Shown piece after piece: positions 1 to 8,902 of a stretch of DNA of 64,000 nt (the first letter of the stretch is position 1; each line of letters begins with the position of its first letter). Position numbers and translations under genes: made by a program. The notes under the pieces are model-generated. The model saw only the letters and a list, made by a program, of their open reading frames with translations. It did not search any database and was not told the origin of the DNA. This DNA comes from Chitinophaga caseinilytica (GTDB lineage: Bacteria; Bacteroidota; Bacteroidia; Chitinophagales; Chitinophagaceae). The stretch spans positions 4,943,001 to 5,007,000 of the forward strand of contig NZ_CP150096.1 in the NCBI RefSeq assembly GCF_038396765.1, given 5' to 3'.

Positions 1-1312
1 GCTCGTTCAGATCGTATTCCCGCAGATCGTGCCCATCGAGCAAGATGCGGCCTTCAGACGGGTCGTACAAACGGGCCAGCAGCTTCACAAGCGTTGTTTT
101 ACCGGCGCCGTTCTCCCCTACCAGCGCGAGTTTCTCGCCGGCGTGGAGCGTGAAATTGAGGTGGCGGTTGGCCCAGCGCGTGGCATTCAGGTATTTGAAG
201 CCCACATTCTCGAACACGAACCCTTCGCGGATGGGGTTCGGGAAAGGCCGCGCTTTCACAGGCTGCGTGATCCGGGGCGAAATCTCGAAAAACTCGAACA
301 GGTCGCGCAGGTAAATGGCGCCCTGCGTTACGCTGGTAAACCGCATCAGCACGCTTTCCAACAACCCGCGCAACTGCCGGAACGATCCGCCGAGGAACGC
401 CAGGTCGCCGATGGTGAGCTGCCCGCGCACGGTTTGCAGGATGATAATGACATACGCGGCATAATATCCCGCGCTGCCCACGAGTGAAAACACCACCGCC
501 CAGATGTTGTAGCGGATGGACAGGGATTTTTTATCGCGGTAAAATTTATCCGCCAGTCCCCGGAAACGGTCTACCAGGTAACGGCTGAGGTTGAAGATCT
601 TTACTTCCTTGACGGATTCGTCGCTCGCGCCGAGGAACCGGATGTAATCAAGTTCCCGCCTGGCGGAGGTTTCGCCCCATGCCAGGGCGTAAAACTTGTC
701 GTTGAAGTGGGTTTCGGAGAAGAACGACGGCAGCACGGCCACCAGCAGCAGCAGGATGAGCCATGGACTGAAGGTGACCAGGCCGGCGGCGAGGAAGATC
801 ATGGTGATAACGTCTTGCACCTGCGTGAGCACCTGGCTGAGGAGTTGCGTGCGGCCGGCGGTTTGCTGGCGCGCGCGTTCCAGTTTATCGTAAAAGGTGG
901 AATCTTCGAACTGGTCGAGGTCGAGCGTGGCGGCGTGCTGCATGATGCGCACAGAGGTGTGATTGGCGACGCGCTCGCCCAGGAGCCCGTCTACCAGCGC
1001 AATGGCGCGCCCGAGCGCCCCGGAAACGACGACCAGCGCAAATTCCGCGGCCACCAGTTGCCAGAGATACGTGTAGCCGATATCTCCGGCGGATTGGGTG
1101 AGGCGTACCACCTCGTCGATGATCAGCTTGCTGATATACAGCAAACCGAGCGGCGTGGCCGATTGTGCGGCTCTCAGAAGGATGTTCCAGGTGGTCATCC
1201 AGGGGCTGGTTTGCCAGACCAGTTTAAAGAAAGCGGGTAGATTCTTCAGCGCCGCCATCCGCTGCCTGAAGCTCACATCGGGCTCTCCGGGTTTTCTGCT
1301 GGGTCTTCTCAT
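1..1312 (-). CDS. ABC transporter, fused permease and ATP-binding domains (C-terminus cut off by window start)
   Basis: This is the first 437 codons of an exporter-type ABC half-transporter; the rest lies beyond position 1. The ATG at 1312 opens a basic N-terminus, followed by a membrane domain with several hydrophobic spans over roughly residues 40-310. A nucleotide-binding domain begins near residue 335. The Walker A motif LVGENGAGKTTL sits near residue 400 and is followed by a typical LYDPSEGRILLDG stretch. Signature and Walker B motifs fall outside the window. Proteins of this design work as inner-membrane dimers exporting lipids, peptides or drugs; the substrate cannot be told. It lies 34 bp downstream of the histidine kinase start region on the same strand, so read-through is possible. 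The family call is firm, the substrate unknown. Confidence 0.9.
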   Translation of the reverse strand, partial: MRRPSRKPGEPDVSFRQRMAALKNLPAFFKLVWQTSPWMTTWNILLRAAQSATPLGLLYISKLIIDEVVRLTQSAGDIGYTYLWQLVAAEFALVVVSGALGRAIALVDGLLGERVANHTSVRIMQHAATLDLDQFEDSTFYDKLERARQQTAGRTQLLSQVLTQVQDVITMIFLAAGLVTFSPWLILLLLVAVLPSFFSETHFNDKFYALAWGETSARRELDYIRFLGASDESVKEVKIFNLSRYLVDRFRGLADKFYRDKKSLSIRYNIWAVVFSLVGSAGYYAAYVIIILQTVRGQLTIGDLAFLGGSFRQLRGLLESVLMRFTSVTQGAIYLRDLFEFFEISPRITQPVKARPFPNPIREGFVFENVGFKYLNATRWANRHLNFTLHAGEKLALVGENGAGKTTLVKLLARLYDPSEGRILLDGHDLREYDLNE

Positions 1313-1346
1313 GCGGCACTGAAGTTACGGATTTCGCGGGAATCGA

Positions 1347-3374
1347 TCACCCGGCCGGCGCTTCGTCTGAAGTGGCATGCATCCGGGCGGTGAGGCTGCT
1401 GGCAGGAAAATCGAAGTGGATGGAAGTGCCCTGTGCGGAAGAGTCTACGTCCATCGTGCCGCGAAACGCCGCCGCGCGGGATTTCAGGCTGAACATCCCG
1501 ATACCCGCGTCGCCTTTCGACGCATCGATCCCCTTTCCATCGTCTTCCACCGTCATCCCCAATCCATCTTCATTGAATTCCAGTTGTACCAGCACCTGCG
1601 TGGCTTCGGCGTGCTTGATAGCATTCCCCAGCAGCTCCTGCAACATCCTGTACACCATGAGCTCGAACCGGGGATGAAACCGGCGGGGCTCGCCCGTTGC
1701 CTGGTATTCGAACGCCAGCGCATTGCTGCGGCCCAGTTTTTCGCAGTAAGCGCCCGCGGCCGCATCCAGCCCTTCTTCGAAAAGCAGGCGCGGCATGAGG
1801 TTGTGCGAGGTATCGCGGATCTCGGTCACCGCTTCGTTGAGCAGGCCCAGCGTGTTGCGGTAAGATGCCGATTTCGTGAGCTCGCCGTATTGGTTTTCCA
1901 GGGAATTGAGGTACAGTTTCACGCCGGACAGAATGGAGCCCGCGCCATCGTGGAGGTTCCTGGCGATGCGGGCACGCTCTTTCTCCTCCCCTTCCATCGA
2001 CGCCTGCGCCATGGCCAGTTCCGACTCCTTCTGCATCAGTTGCCATTGCTGCTGCTGCAATTGCTGCTTCTGGCGGAAATGGAAATACGCTCCGCCGGCG
2101 AGCGCCAGCACCAGCAACAATCCTCCGCCGAGCAAAACGAGCTGCTGGCTTTTCTTGCGTAGCTCCAGGTCTTTTCGGGTGATCGATAATTGTTGGTCGG
2201 CCAGTGATTTATCCTTTTCCAGCGTACGGTATTTCGTTTCCAGCTCGTTCACTTTCGTGGTGACATCCGTTTTCTGCAGGCTGTCGCGGAAGCGGACGTA
2301 AGACGCCAGCGTGTTGATGGACGCATCCTTCAACCCCAGATTCACATTCACTTTCGTCAGCAACAGATAGTGCTGCATGAGCGTCGGCACATGGCCGACA
2401 TCCAGCAGCCCGGCTTCTGCACGGAGCAGGTAATCGCGCGCCATGGTGAATTTCCCGGATTCGTAGAACGCAAGCCCGAAGGTTTCCTGCATGGAACTGA
2501 TGAACAGCGGCGGCAGGTTGAACCCTTTGGAGATCGCCTCCGCTTCGCGCAGGTACAGCAACGCCGAATCGGGATAAGGCTTTTTAGTGGCGTACAAATC
2601 CCCCATCGCCACGCGACTGTAAAACCGCCCGAACTGGTACTTGCCCAGATCACTCACGCGCACCGCTTCGCGGAACACGGCCAGCGCATCGTCTGCCTGG
2701 TTGATGCGGGTATATTTATCGCCCATGTTGATGAGCATTTTGACGTGATTGCTCGTGTCGCGGGCATGAACGTAGAGCGCGTCGGCCTTTTTCAGATATT
2801 CAAGGCTTTTTTCGAGTTGCTCCATCTGGCTGAACGTGATGGCCAGGCCATTATAGGCATGCGCCATGCGGATGGAATCGCCCGCCTGCCGGTAGGCTTC
2901 CAGCCCGTGGAAGTAAGCCTGCGCAGCGGTATCGAGCATGCCTTTCTGCATGAACGCGTTGCCGATGCCCGTCCAGGCCGTTCCCACGCGGTAGAAATTC
3001 TTTTCCGGCACGTGGTATTCCAGCGCCTTGCCGTAGACGGAAATGCTGGAATCGAGGAGCCCTTTGGCGAGGAGGATGCTGGCACGGCCCTCGTACATGA
3101 GGCCGGTGCGCTTGCGGTCGCCCAACCGCTGGCTGATGGCCAGCGCCCGGTCGATAAGGATGAGCGCGGTATCATTGTCGAGCTCGTTGAGATCGGCGGC
3201 GTAATCGTACAGGCGATCGGCCAGCAAAGTATCTTCTTTCAGGTTTTGCAGCTTTGCCTTATGCGTGCGGTGCACTTCCTCGAGCGTTTGCGCGTGGGCG
3301 TGGAAAACCGTTATACTGAAGATCAGCGTACAGATGCCGATGATGGTCCGGGTTCGGGAATTTCGTGGTTGCAT
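1347..3374 (-). CDS. TPR-repeat sensor histidine kinase (HisKA_3 type)
   Basis: This 675-residue membrane histidine kinase has a signal peptide (about 1-28), a periplasmic block of tetratricopeptide-like helices (about 50-340), a coiled-coil, and one membrane span (about 410-433, GGGLLLVLALAGGAYF). Then come a HisKA_3 dimerisation domain with RIARNLHDGAGS (phospho-acceptor His near 475) and an HATPase domain with the N-box LLGNAIKHAEA and G-box EDDGKGID. It lies 33 bp downstream of a paralogue with the same architecture, probably in one transcript. NarL/LuxR-type response regulators usually partner this kinase class, but none is encoded nearby. The ligand is unknown. The family assignment is secure; the periplasmic location of the TPRs is inferred from the signal peptide and the single span. 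Confidence 0.92.
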   Translation of the reverse strand: MQPRNSRTRTIIGICTLIFSITVFHAHAQTLEEVHRTHKAKLQNLKEDTLLADRLYDYAADLNELDNDTALILIDRALAISQRLGDRKRTGLMYEGRASILLAKGLLDSSISVYGKALEYHVPEKNFYRVGTAWTGIGNAFMQKGMLDTAAQAYFHGLEAYRQAGDSIRMAHAYNGLAITFSQMEQLEKSLEYLKKADALYVHARDTSNHVKMLINMGDKYTRINQADDALAVFREAVRVSDLGKYQFGRFYSRVAMGDLYATKKPYPDSALLYLREAEAISKGFNLPPLFISSMQETFGLAFYESGKFTMARDYLLRAEAGLLDVGHVPTLMQHYLLLTKVNVNLGLKDASINTLASYVRFRDSLQKTDVTTKVNELETKYRTLEKDKSLADQQLSITRKDLELRKKSQQLVLLGGGLLLVLALAGGAYFHFRQKQQLQQQQWQLMQKESELAMAQASMEGEEKERARIARNLHDGAGSILSGVKLYLNSLENQYGELTKSASYRNTLGLLNEAVTEIRDTSHNLMPRLLFEEGLDAAAGAYCEKLGRSNALAFEYQATGEPRRFHPRFELMVYRMLQELLGNAIKHAEATQVLVQLEFNEDGLGMTVEDDGKGIDASKGDAGIGMFSLKSRAAAFRGTMDVDSSAQGTSIHFDFPASSLTARMHATSDEAPAG

Positions 3375-3407
3375 GTTCCGGGGAATGTCAGGTTAATGGA
3401 ATGGACG

Positions 3408-5381
3408 TTATGATATTTTTTCGATGGCAGCTGTTGCGGGAACGGGAAACTGAAGGTTGATGGATGTACCGGATTCGGAGGAACCCACATCCATCGTTCC
3501 GCGGAAAGCCTCTACCCGCGCGTGGATGGCGAACATCCCGATACCGTCTCCCTGTTTATCGTTCATCCCTTTCCCGTCGTCTTCCACCGTCAATGAAAAT
3601 ACTTCCGGCGAAAACGACAGCTGAACGATCACCTGCGTAGCCTGTGCGTGTTTGAAAACATTGTTCAGCAGTTCCTGGAAGGTGCGGAAGATCATCAGTT
3701 CGAAATCGATATCGAACCGCGCGGGCTCGCCGTACGAAAGGAATTCCACGCCCAGTTGCTCGCTCCGGCCTACTTTTTCGCAATAGTCGCGGATGGCGGA
3801 ATGGATGCCTTCGAGGTGGAGGGTTTTGGGCATGAGGTTGTGGGATGTTTCGCGGATTTCGGAAACGGCGTCGTTGAGCAGGCCGATCGTGTCTTTGTAT
3901 GCGGGCGAGCCGGTCAGGTCGCGGTACTGGTTTTCGAGGGAAGCGAGGTACAGTTTTACGCCAGAAAGGATGGAGCCCGCCCCGTCGTGGAGGTTCCTGG
4001 CGATGCGGGCGCGCTCTTTCTCTTCGGCTTCCATCGCGGCCTGCACTTTTTCCAGTTCAGCTTCGCGTTCCATCGTCAGCAATTTCTGCGCGGCGAGCAG
4101 CTGTTTCTGGCGGATGTGGAGCATATATGCGCCGCCGCCCACGATGAGCAGCAGCACGATGCCCGAAAGCGCGTAGATGCCCGCGTTCCGGTTGCGGATC
4201 TCGAGCTGTTTGCGGGCGAGGTTGCGCTCCTGCTGCGCCAGCTGGAGATCTTTTTCCGCCGTGCGGTATTGGGTTTCCATTTCATTGATCGATTGCTCGA
4301 CCTGGAGGTTTTGCATGCTATCGCGATAGGTATTGAATTTATCGAACGCATCCACCGACTCCTCCCGCAAACCCAGCATGATATTCACTTTGGTGAGCAC
4401 GCGGTATTGCTTTTCGAGCAAATCCAGCTTCCCCAGTTCCAGGGCGATCTTCGTCGACTTCCCAAAATACGCGCGCGATGTGGCGTACTGTTGCTGCAGG
4501 TAATACATCCTGGCCATCACGGCGTACATGACGCTCATGTATTGTTTGCTGACGGGTTGCAGCGCGGTAATGGCTTCCGCCTGCCGGAGGAAATGGGAAG
4601 CGGAATCATAGTTCGCTTTCGAGACGTACATTTCCCCGATGCCGAGGCGCGCATAAAATTTCCCCAGGGGGAAGTTGGATCTGTCGCTCAGCGATATCGC
4701 CTCGAGGAAGTACGGGATGGGCTCCGGGTATTCCAGCCGGGAACCCATGTTGATGAGGCTGCGCACGAGGTTCGGGGTATCGCTGGCCGTGCGGTAGCCG
4801 GCGATCGCTTTCCTCCGGTATTCCTTCGATTTTTCGTCTTGCTCCAGTTGCGTGAACGCGATGGCGAGATTGTTATAGGTGCTGGATTTGGCGGTTGGAT
4901 TATCCGTTTTTGAATAGAGATCGAGGGCGTACATATAGGCTTTCACGGCGGAATCGGGCGGGCCGGTCTGCAGGAAAGTGCTGCCGGCGCTCGTGGCAGC
5001 TCTGCCGGCCAGTTCGAAACTGTCGACCGCGAGGGCGAGCCGGAGCGACCCGCGGTAATATTCGCGGGCGAGCAAAAAATCGGTATCGGATACTGCATTC
5101 CCTTTTCCCAAAAGGCTCATGCTGATTGCCCAGGTGTCTTTGGCCGCGAGGCTCATCCGCCAGGCGGAATCATACATTTTCGATGCGGAATCGGGAATCG
5201 ATTCGGCGATGGCTTTTGCGGAGCGAAGTAATGTGCGGATAGCCGCGGTATCGGCGGAAGGGACGGCCGTTATCGTTTCCGGCGCAGGGCGAACAGGTTG
5301 CCGGCAGGCATGCGCGCACATAACGAGCAATATGACGGCCGGCAGCGACCGAAAGCTGAATGAAGAGAGGATGCGGAACAT
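3408..5381 (-). CDS. TPR-repeat sensor histidine kinase, paralogue of the downstream gene
   Basis: This 657-residue kinase shares the whole architecture of its downstream neighbour. The N-terminal signal ends in a cysteine-rich stretch (VMCAHACRQ), so lipid attachment is possible. TPR-like helices fill about 60-330, and a membrane span lies at about 397-419 (YALSGIVLLLIVGGGAYML). The HisKA_3 motif RIARNLHDGAGS has its His near 465. The HATPase N-box is LLNNVFKHAQA and the G-box EDDGKGMN. Near-identical motifs and spacing argue for tandem duplication, while the sensor halves have diverged, which suggests different ligands. It is the first gene of the pair, with about 260 bp of upstream DNA in which I found no clear TAnnTTTG element. 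No response regulator is adjacent. Confidence 0.92.
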   Translation of the reverse strand: MFRILSSFSFRSLPAVILLVMCAHACRQPVRPAPETITAVPSADTAAIRTLLRSAKAIAESIPDSASKMYDSAWRMSLAAKDTWAISMSLLGKGNAVSDTDFLLAREYYRGSLRLALAVDSFELAGRAATSAGSTFLQTGPPDSAVKAYMYALDLYSKTDNPTAKSSTYNNLAIAFTQLEQDEKSKEYRRKAIAGYRTASDTPNLVRSLINMGSRLEYPEPIPYFLEAISLSDRSNFPLGKFYARLGIGEMYVSKANYDSASHFLRQAEAITALQPVSKQYMSVMYAVMARMYYLQQQYATSRAYFGKSTKIALELGKLDLLEKQYRVLTKVNIMLGLREESVDAFDKFNTYRDSMQNLQVEQSINEMETQYRTAEKDLQLAQQERNLARKQLEIRNRNAGIYALSGIVLLLIVGGGAYMLHIRQKQLLAAQKLLTMEREAELEKVQAAMEAEEKERARIARNLHDGAGSILSGVKLYLASLENQYRDLTGSPAYKDTIGLLNDAVSEIRETSHNLMPKTLHLEGIHSAIRDYCEKVGRSEQLGVEFLSYGEPARFDIDFELMIFRTFQELLNNVFKHAQATQVIVQLSFSPEVFSLTVEDDGKGMNDKQGDGIGMFAIHARVEAFRGTMDVGSSESGTSINLQFPVPATAAIEKIS

Positions 5382-5645
5382 ACGGGTGTTCTATAAAAGG
5401 TTGATACGAATGATACAATTGGTCGCACACCCGTTCCCTTTCCCGGACATATGCTGCTCACGCACAGCGGATCTGCCCCGGATGGTTTCCGGAATGCGCC
5501 CGACTGCTCTGTAAAAAAACCAGGAATATGCTGCTAATATGCGCCGATGGCCGGTTTGAACGGCATACGAAGTTTCGCTGAGTAAACTGCGCACTTTTCG
5601 AATTGCGTAAATGTACTCAACTTTTTAATTAACCGGCAAAAAAAA

Positions 5646-6410
5646 TCAGGGGGCGAGGATGACTTTCACGCCGCGGTCCTGCAACATCTGCACGGTGGCG
5701 CTGTCTACCTGGTTATCGGTAATGATGAAATCCACCTGTTCGAGGCTGCAGATGCGGCCTATGCCCCGGCGGTCGAATTTAGAGCTGTCTGCCATTACGA
5801 CCACGGTTTGGGCAAGACCGATCATTTTCATGTTGAGGCTGGCTTCGGCGAGGTTGGTGATGGAAAGGCCGAATTCGGGATCGATGCCGTCTACGCCGAC
5901 GAAGAGGACGCCGCAGGAGATATCGTCGAGCAGCCGTTCGGCGAAGGAGCCGGCGGCGGCAGACGAGCTTTGGTGGATGAGGCCGCCGATCTGGAGCACG
6001 TCTACGTTCGGGCGGTTGCAGAGCTCGAGGGCTACTTTGAGTGCGGGGGTGATGACGGTGATGTGTTTGGACGGGTGGAGGATGCGGGCCAGTTCGAAGA
6101 CGGTGGTGCCGGAGCCGATGATGATGGAATCGTTATGGCCGATGAGCTCCATGGCGGCGCGGGCGATCTTCTTCTTTTCCTCCATGCGGATGAATTCCTT
6201 CTCGTTGATGGGGCGCTCGATGGCGTAGGGGTTTTGGGTGGAGCCGCCGCCTTTGGTGCGGAAGAGGAGTTTCTTTTCTTCCAGCAGCTTGAGGTCTTTG
6301 CGGATGGTAACGCCAGATACCTGCAGCCTTTCGCTCAGTTCCTGGATATCTACTTTCCCTTTCTCCTGCAGCTCCTGGAGTATCAATTGGTGCCTTTCCG
6401 TGATGTTCAT
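5646..6410 (-). CDS. DeoR/GlpR-family transcriptional regulator
   Basis: This 254-residue protein has the standard DeoR layout. An N-terminal winged helix-turn-helix (about 5-57) contains ELSERLQVSGVTIRKDLKLLEEKKLL, given here only as a short part of the domain. A sugar-phosphate-sensing domain of the ribose-5-phosphate isomerase-like fold follows (about 75-230), with the SGTTVFELARIL and GGLIHQSSSA segments. DeoR proteins usually repress sugar or polyol catabolic genes and release DNA on binding a phosphorylated intermediate. The gene is divergent from the MFS-dehydrogenase-kinase operon starting at 6637, with 226 bp between them carrying regularly spaced repeats. It is therefore the likely local repressor. 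A minus-strand -7 box (TACATTTG) lies at 6455-6448, about 40 bp before the start. Family and context are strong; the inducer is unknown. Confidence 0.93.
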   Translation of the reverse strand: MNITERHQLILQELQEKGKVDIQELSERLQVSGVTIRKDLKLLEEKKLLFRTKGGGSTQNPYAIERPINEKEFIRMEEKKKIARAAMELIGHNDSIIIGSGTTVFELARILHPSKHITVITPALKVALELCNRPNVDVLQIGGLIHQSSSAAAGSFAERLLDDISCGVLFVGVDGIDPEFGLSITNLAEASLNMKMIGLAQTVVVMADSSKFDRRGIGRICSLEQVDFIITDNQVDSATVQMLQDRGVKVILAP

Positions 6411-6552
6411 ATGCGTGGGGCTTTCTGAATGTTAAATTATCTTTCATCAAATGTACATTCTTTAGGACGATTTCCCTAATAGCCGTTATTATTTTCATGT
6501 TAACCATTGATTTGCAAGGAGAAATGGATTTTTCATCACTACTTAATTTTAA

Positions 6553-6589
6553 TTTAATTTTGTTTAATTAAGTTTAATTTTTACTTTTA
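6553..6589 (+). promoter_or_regulatory. Promoter of the MFS-kinase operon with three phased TTTAATT repeats
   Basis: A Bacteroidota-type promoter is visible: TTTG at 6559-6562, a 19-bp spacer, then TACTTTTA at 6582-6589 (consensus TAnnTTTG, last base differs). Three exact TTTAATT direct repeats start at 6553, 6563 and 6573, exactly 10 bp apart, covering the -33 box and the spacer. A weaker copy (CTTAATT) precedes them at 6542. Sites on one helix face across a promoter suit binding by the adjacent DeoR protein. The transcript leader would be about 40 nt, with a short GGAAC/GTTCC hairpin. The promoter is well supported; the operator role is inference. Confidence 0.6.
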
Positions 6590-6636
6590 GGAACTTTCAA
6601 TCCGGTTCCATTTTATTCCACGAAACAACTGATACC

Positions 6637-7893
6637 ATGCGTATTATAGAAAAAGCAGGCATTCCCTCCCAACTCATCTGGGGTTATCTCGGCGTGATGA
6701 TCTTCATGATGGGCGATGGCATCGAACAGGGATGGCTGAGCCCTTACCTTGTAGACCACGGCATGACCGTTCAGCAATCCGCCACCCTATTCACCGTATA
6801 CGGCATCACCATCGCCATTTCCGCCTGGTTTTCCGGCGTACTGGCCGAGGGTTACGGCGTCCGCCGCACCATGGCGCTCGGCCTGCTCCTTTATTGCCTC
6901 GGCACCGTGGGCTTCGTCGGCTTCGGCATGCCGAAGCTCAATGTACCGGTCATGCTCCTCACCTACGCCCTTCGCGGGTTCGGGTACCCGCTGTTCGCGT
7001 ACTCCTTCCTCGTGTGGATCGCGTACAGTAGTCCACAGCAACAGCTCGGCCGCGCCGTGGGCTGGTTCTGGTTCGTATTCACCGGCGGGCTCAACGTGCT
7101 CGGGGCTTACTATTCCAGCTGGGCCATCACCCGGTTCGGGCATCTCAATACTTTATGGACTTCCCTGTTCTGGGCGCTCCTCGGCGCCGTGCTCGCCCTG
7201 CTGCTGAACCGCAGCAAACCGGCAAGGCAACCGGCCGGCGGCTCCAAAATGGAGGAACTGGTGAAAGGATTGACGATCGTCCGCGAAGAACCGAAAGTCC
7301 TGCTGGGCGGCATCGTCCGCATCATCAACACCACCGCGCAATTCGCCTTCCCCGTGTTCCTGCCCATGTACATGGCGCGGCACGGCTTCGATACAACGGA
7401 GTGGCTGACGATCTGGGGCACCATCTTCACGGCCAACATCATCTTCAACCTCATTTTCGGTTTCGTCGGCGATCATTTCGGCTGGAGAAATACCATCATG
7501 TGGTTCGGCGGCGTCGGCTGCGCCCTTAGCACACTCCTTTTTTATTACGCACCGCAGATCTGGGAAGGCAGCTACTGGGCCGTGATGACGGCCGGCATCA
7601 TCTGGGGCGCGCTGCTGGCGGGGTACGTACCGCTCACCGCGCTCGTCCCTTCGCTGGTGAAGAAAGACAAAGGCGCCGCCATGGCGATCCTCAACCTGGG
7701 CGCAGGGCTCCCGGTGTTTGTGGGGCCGGCCATCGTAGGGCTGTTCATCGGCACCGTCGGCGAAGAGGGCGTCATCTGGATACTGGCGGTACTATATGTG
7801 ATCAGCGCCATCATCGCGCGGTTCATCACCCTTCCCAACAACGCCAAAACCCTCCATCAAACGCAACCCGAAGCAACCATACAACCGATATAA
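6637..7893 (+). CDS. MFS permease of the polyol/RbtT-CsbX-YoaB type
   Basis: This 418-residue integral membrane protein has about twelve hydrophobic spans and the major-facilitator duplicated layout. The N-terminus (GYLGVMIFMMGDGIEQGWLS) resembles the polyol permease group that includes ribitol and arabitol transporters and Bacillus CsbX/YoaB. A loop with basic residues follows the first transmembrane half (about 165-200), as usual in MFS. It is the first gene of a tightly packed operon: the dehydrogenase ATG lies one base after its stop. Such an arrangement suggests that it imports the compound metabolised by the following enzymes. Substrate inferred only as a polyol, sugar acid or similar small hydroxylated molecule. 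Confidence 0.85.
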   Translation: MRIIEKAGIPSQLIWGYLGVMIFMMGDGIEQGWLSPYLVDHGMTVQQSATLFTVYGITIAISAWFSGVLAEGYGVRRTMALGLLLYCLGTVGFVGFGMPKLNVPVMLLTYALRGFGYPLFAYSFLVWIAYSSPQQQLGRAVGWFWFVFTGGLNVLGAYYSSWAITRFGHLNTLWTSLFWALLGAVLALLLNRSKPARQPAGGSKMEELVKGLTIVREEPKVLLGGIVRIINTTAQFAFPVFLPMYMARHGFDTTEWLTIWGTIFTANIIFNLIFGFVGDHFGWRNTIMWFGGVGCALSTLLFYYAPQIWEGSYWAVMTAGIIWGALLAGYVPLTALVPSLVKKDKGAAMAILNLGAGLPVFVGPAIVGLFIGTVGEEGVIWILAVLYVISAIIARFITLPNNAKTLHQTQPEATIQPI

Positions 7894-7894
7894 A

Positions 7895-8902
7895 ATGCGC
7901 ATTTTAATTACAGCTCCTTACCATCAGCAAGGCATCCAGGCGATAGCACAACTTTTCGGCGAAACCGTGTACCGGTCGTGGAAACCCAACGGCCGCGCCT
8001 GGAACGAAGCGGAACTGATCTCGATGCTGGCGGAAACCAAAGCAGACGCGCTCATCACGGAACACGACGGCGTCACCGCCAAAGTGATCGAATCTTTCCC
8101 GCACCTGCAATTCATCGGCGTTTGCCGCGGCACGCCAAGCAATGTGGCCGTAGCCACCGCAACGGCGCACGGCATCCCCGTGTTCTTCACGCCCGCGCGC
8201 AACGCGCAGGCCGTGGCCGAAATGTTCATATCCAACGTCATCATGCTGCTGCGCAATACCATCCCGGGCATCGACTGGCTGAAAGGCCGCAACTGGCAAG
8301 CCGGGGCGCATGATTCCTATCTCCATTTCAAAGGCAACGAGCTCGCCGGGAGGACCGTGGGGATGGTAGGATTCGGCGCCATCGGGCAACTGATCGCCGG
8401 CATGATCCGAAACTACCCCTGCAACATCCGGTTTTACGATCCGTACGTCACGGAGCACGACCCGGCTTACGTGAAATGCACGATCGAAGAACTCTTCGCT
8501 ACCAGCGACGTTGTGTCCGTTCACCTGCCCGTTACGGAGGAAACGAAAAACATGATCGACGGCCGCCTGTTGACATTGATGAAAAAAGACGCCATTTTTG
8601 TGAATACAGCCCGTGCTGCGGTGGTGAAGCGGGAAGACCTGCTCGCCGCCCTCGAGGCCCGCGCGATCCGCGGTGCGGTGCTGGACGTGTTCGACCACGA
8701 ACCGCCCGATGAAACGGATTACCGGATCATCGACCAGCCGCACGTGATCGCCACGCCGCACATCGCCGGCGCAACTTTCGAGGTGGAAGACCACCACGTC
8801 GCCATCATGAACAACGCACTAACACAATGGTTCGCCAACGGAAACCGCCAGGTACGAGAACTGGCGAACCGCCAAATACTGCCAACTCCCGTCAATGGAT
8901 AA
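7895..8902 (+). CDS. D-isomer 2-hydroxyacid dehydrogenase family protein (YoaD-like)
   Basis: This 335-residue NAD-dependent dehydrogenase belongs to the phosphoglycerate/hydroxyacid dehydrogenase family. The Rossmann nucleotide site MVGFGAIGQ lies near 155-163. The catalytic triad is intact: Arg in NTARAAVV (near 237), Glu in DVFDHEPPD (near 267) and His in TPHIAGAT (near 288). No C-terminal ACT domain is present, so it is not a full-length regulated SerA. The gene starts 1 bp after the permease and overlaps the next kinase by 8 bp, indicating translational coupling. Family members interconvert 2-keto and D-2-hydroxy acids, or oxidise sugar-acid derivatives. In Bacillus a YoaD-type dehydrogenase occurs beside a YoaC-type FGGY kinase and YoaB permease, matching this order of functions. 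The substrate is unresolved. Confidence 0.88.
   Translation: MRILITAPYHQQGIQAIAQLFGETVYRSWKPNGRAWNEAELISMLAETKADALITEHDGVTAKVIESFPHLQFIGVCRGTPSNVAVATATAHGIPVFFTPARNAQAVAEMFISNVIMLLRNTIPGIDWLKGRNWQAGAHDSYLHFKGNELAGRTVGMVGFGAIGQLIAGMIRNYPCNIRFYDPYVTEHDPAYVKCTIEELFATSDVVSVHLPVTEETKNMIDGRLLTLMKKDAIFVNTARAAVVKREDLLAALEARAIRGAVLDVFDHEPPDETDYRIIDQPHVIATPHIAGATFEVEDHHVAIMNNALTQWFANGNRQVRELANRQILPTPVNG

Noticed and set aside
29..1322. Plus-strand frames over the first 1.3 kb
   Set aside because: They mirror the minus-strand ABC transporter, whose Walker A and membrane spans read cleanly; the plus-strand translations have no domain or signal.
6590..6636. A SAM riboswitch ahead of the Yoa-like operon, as expected from the Bacillus yoa genes
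   Set aside because: The leader is under 50 nt and contains only a 5-bp hairpin, too short for any S-box or other SAM aptamer.
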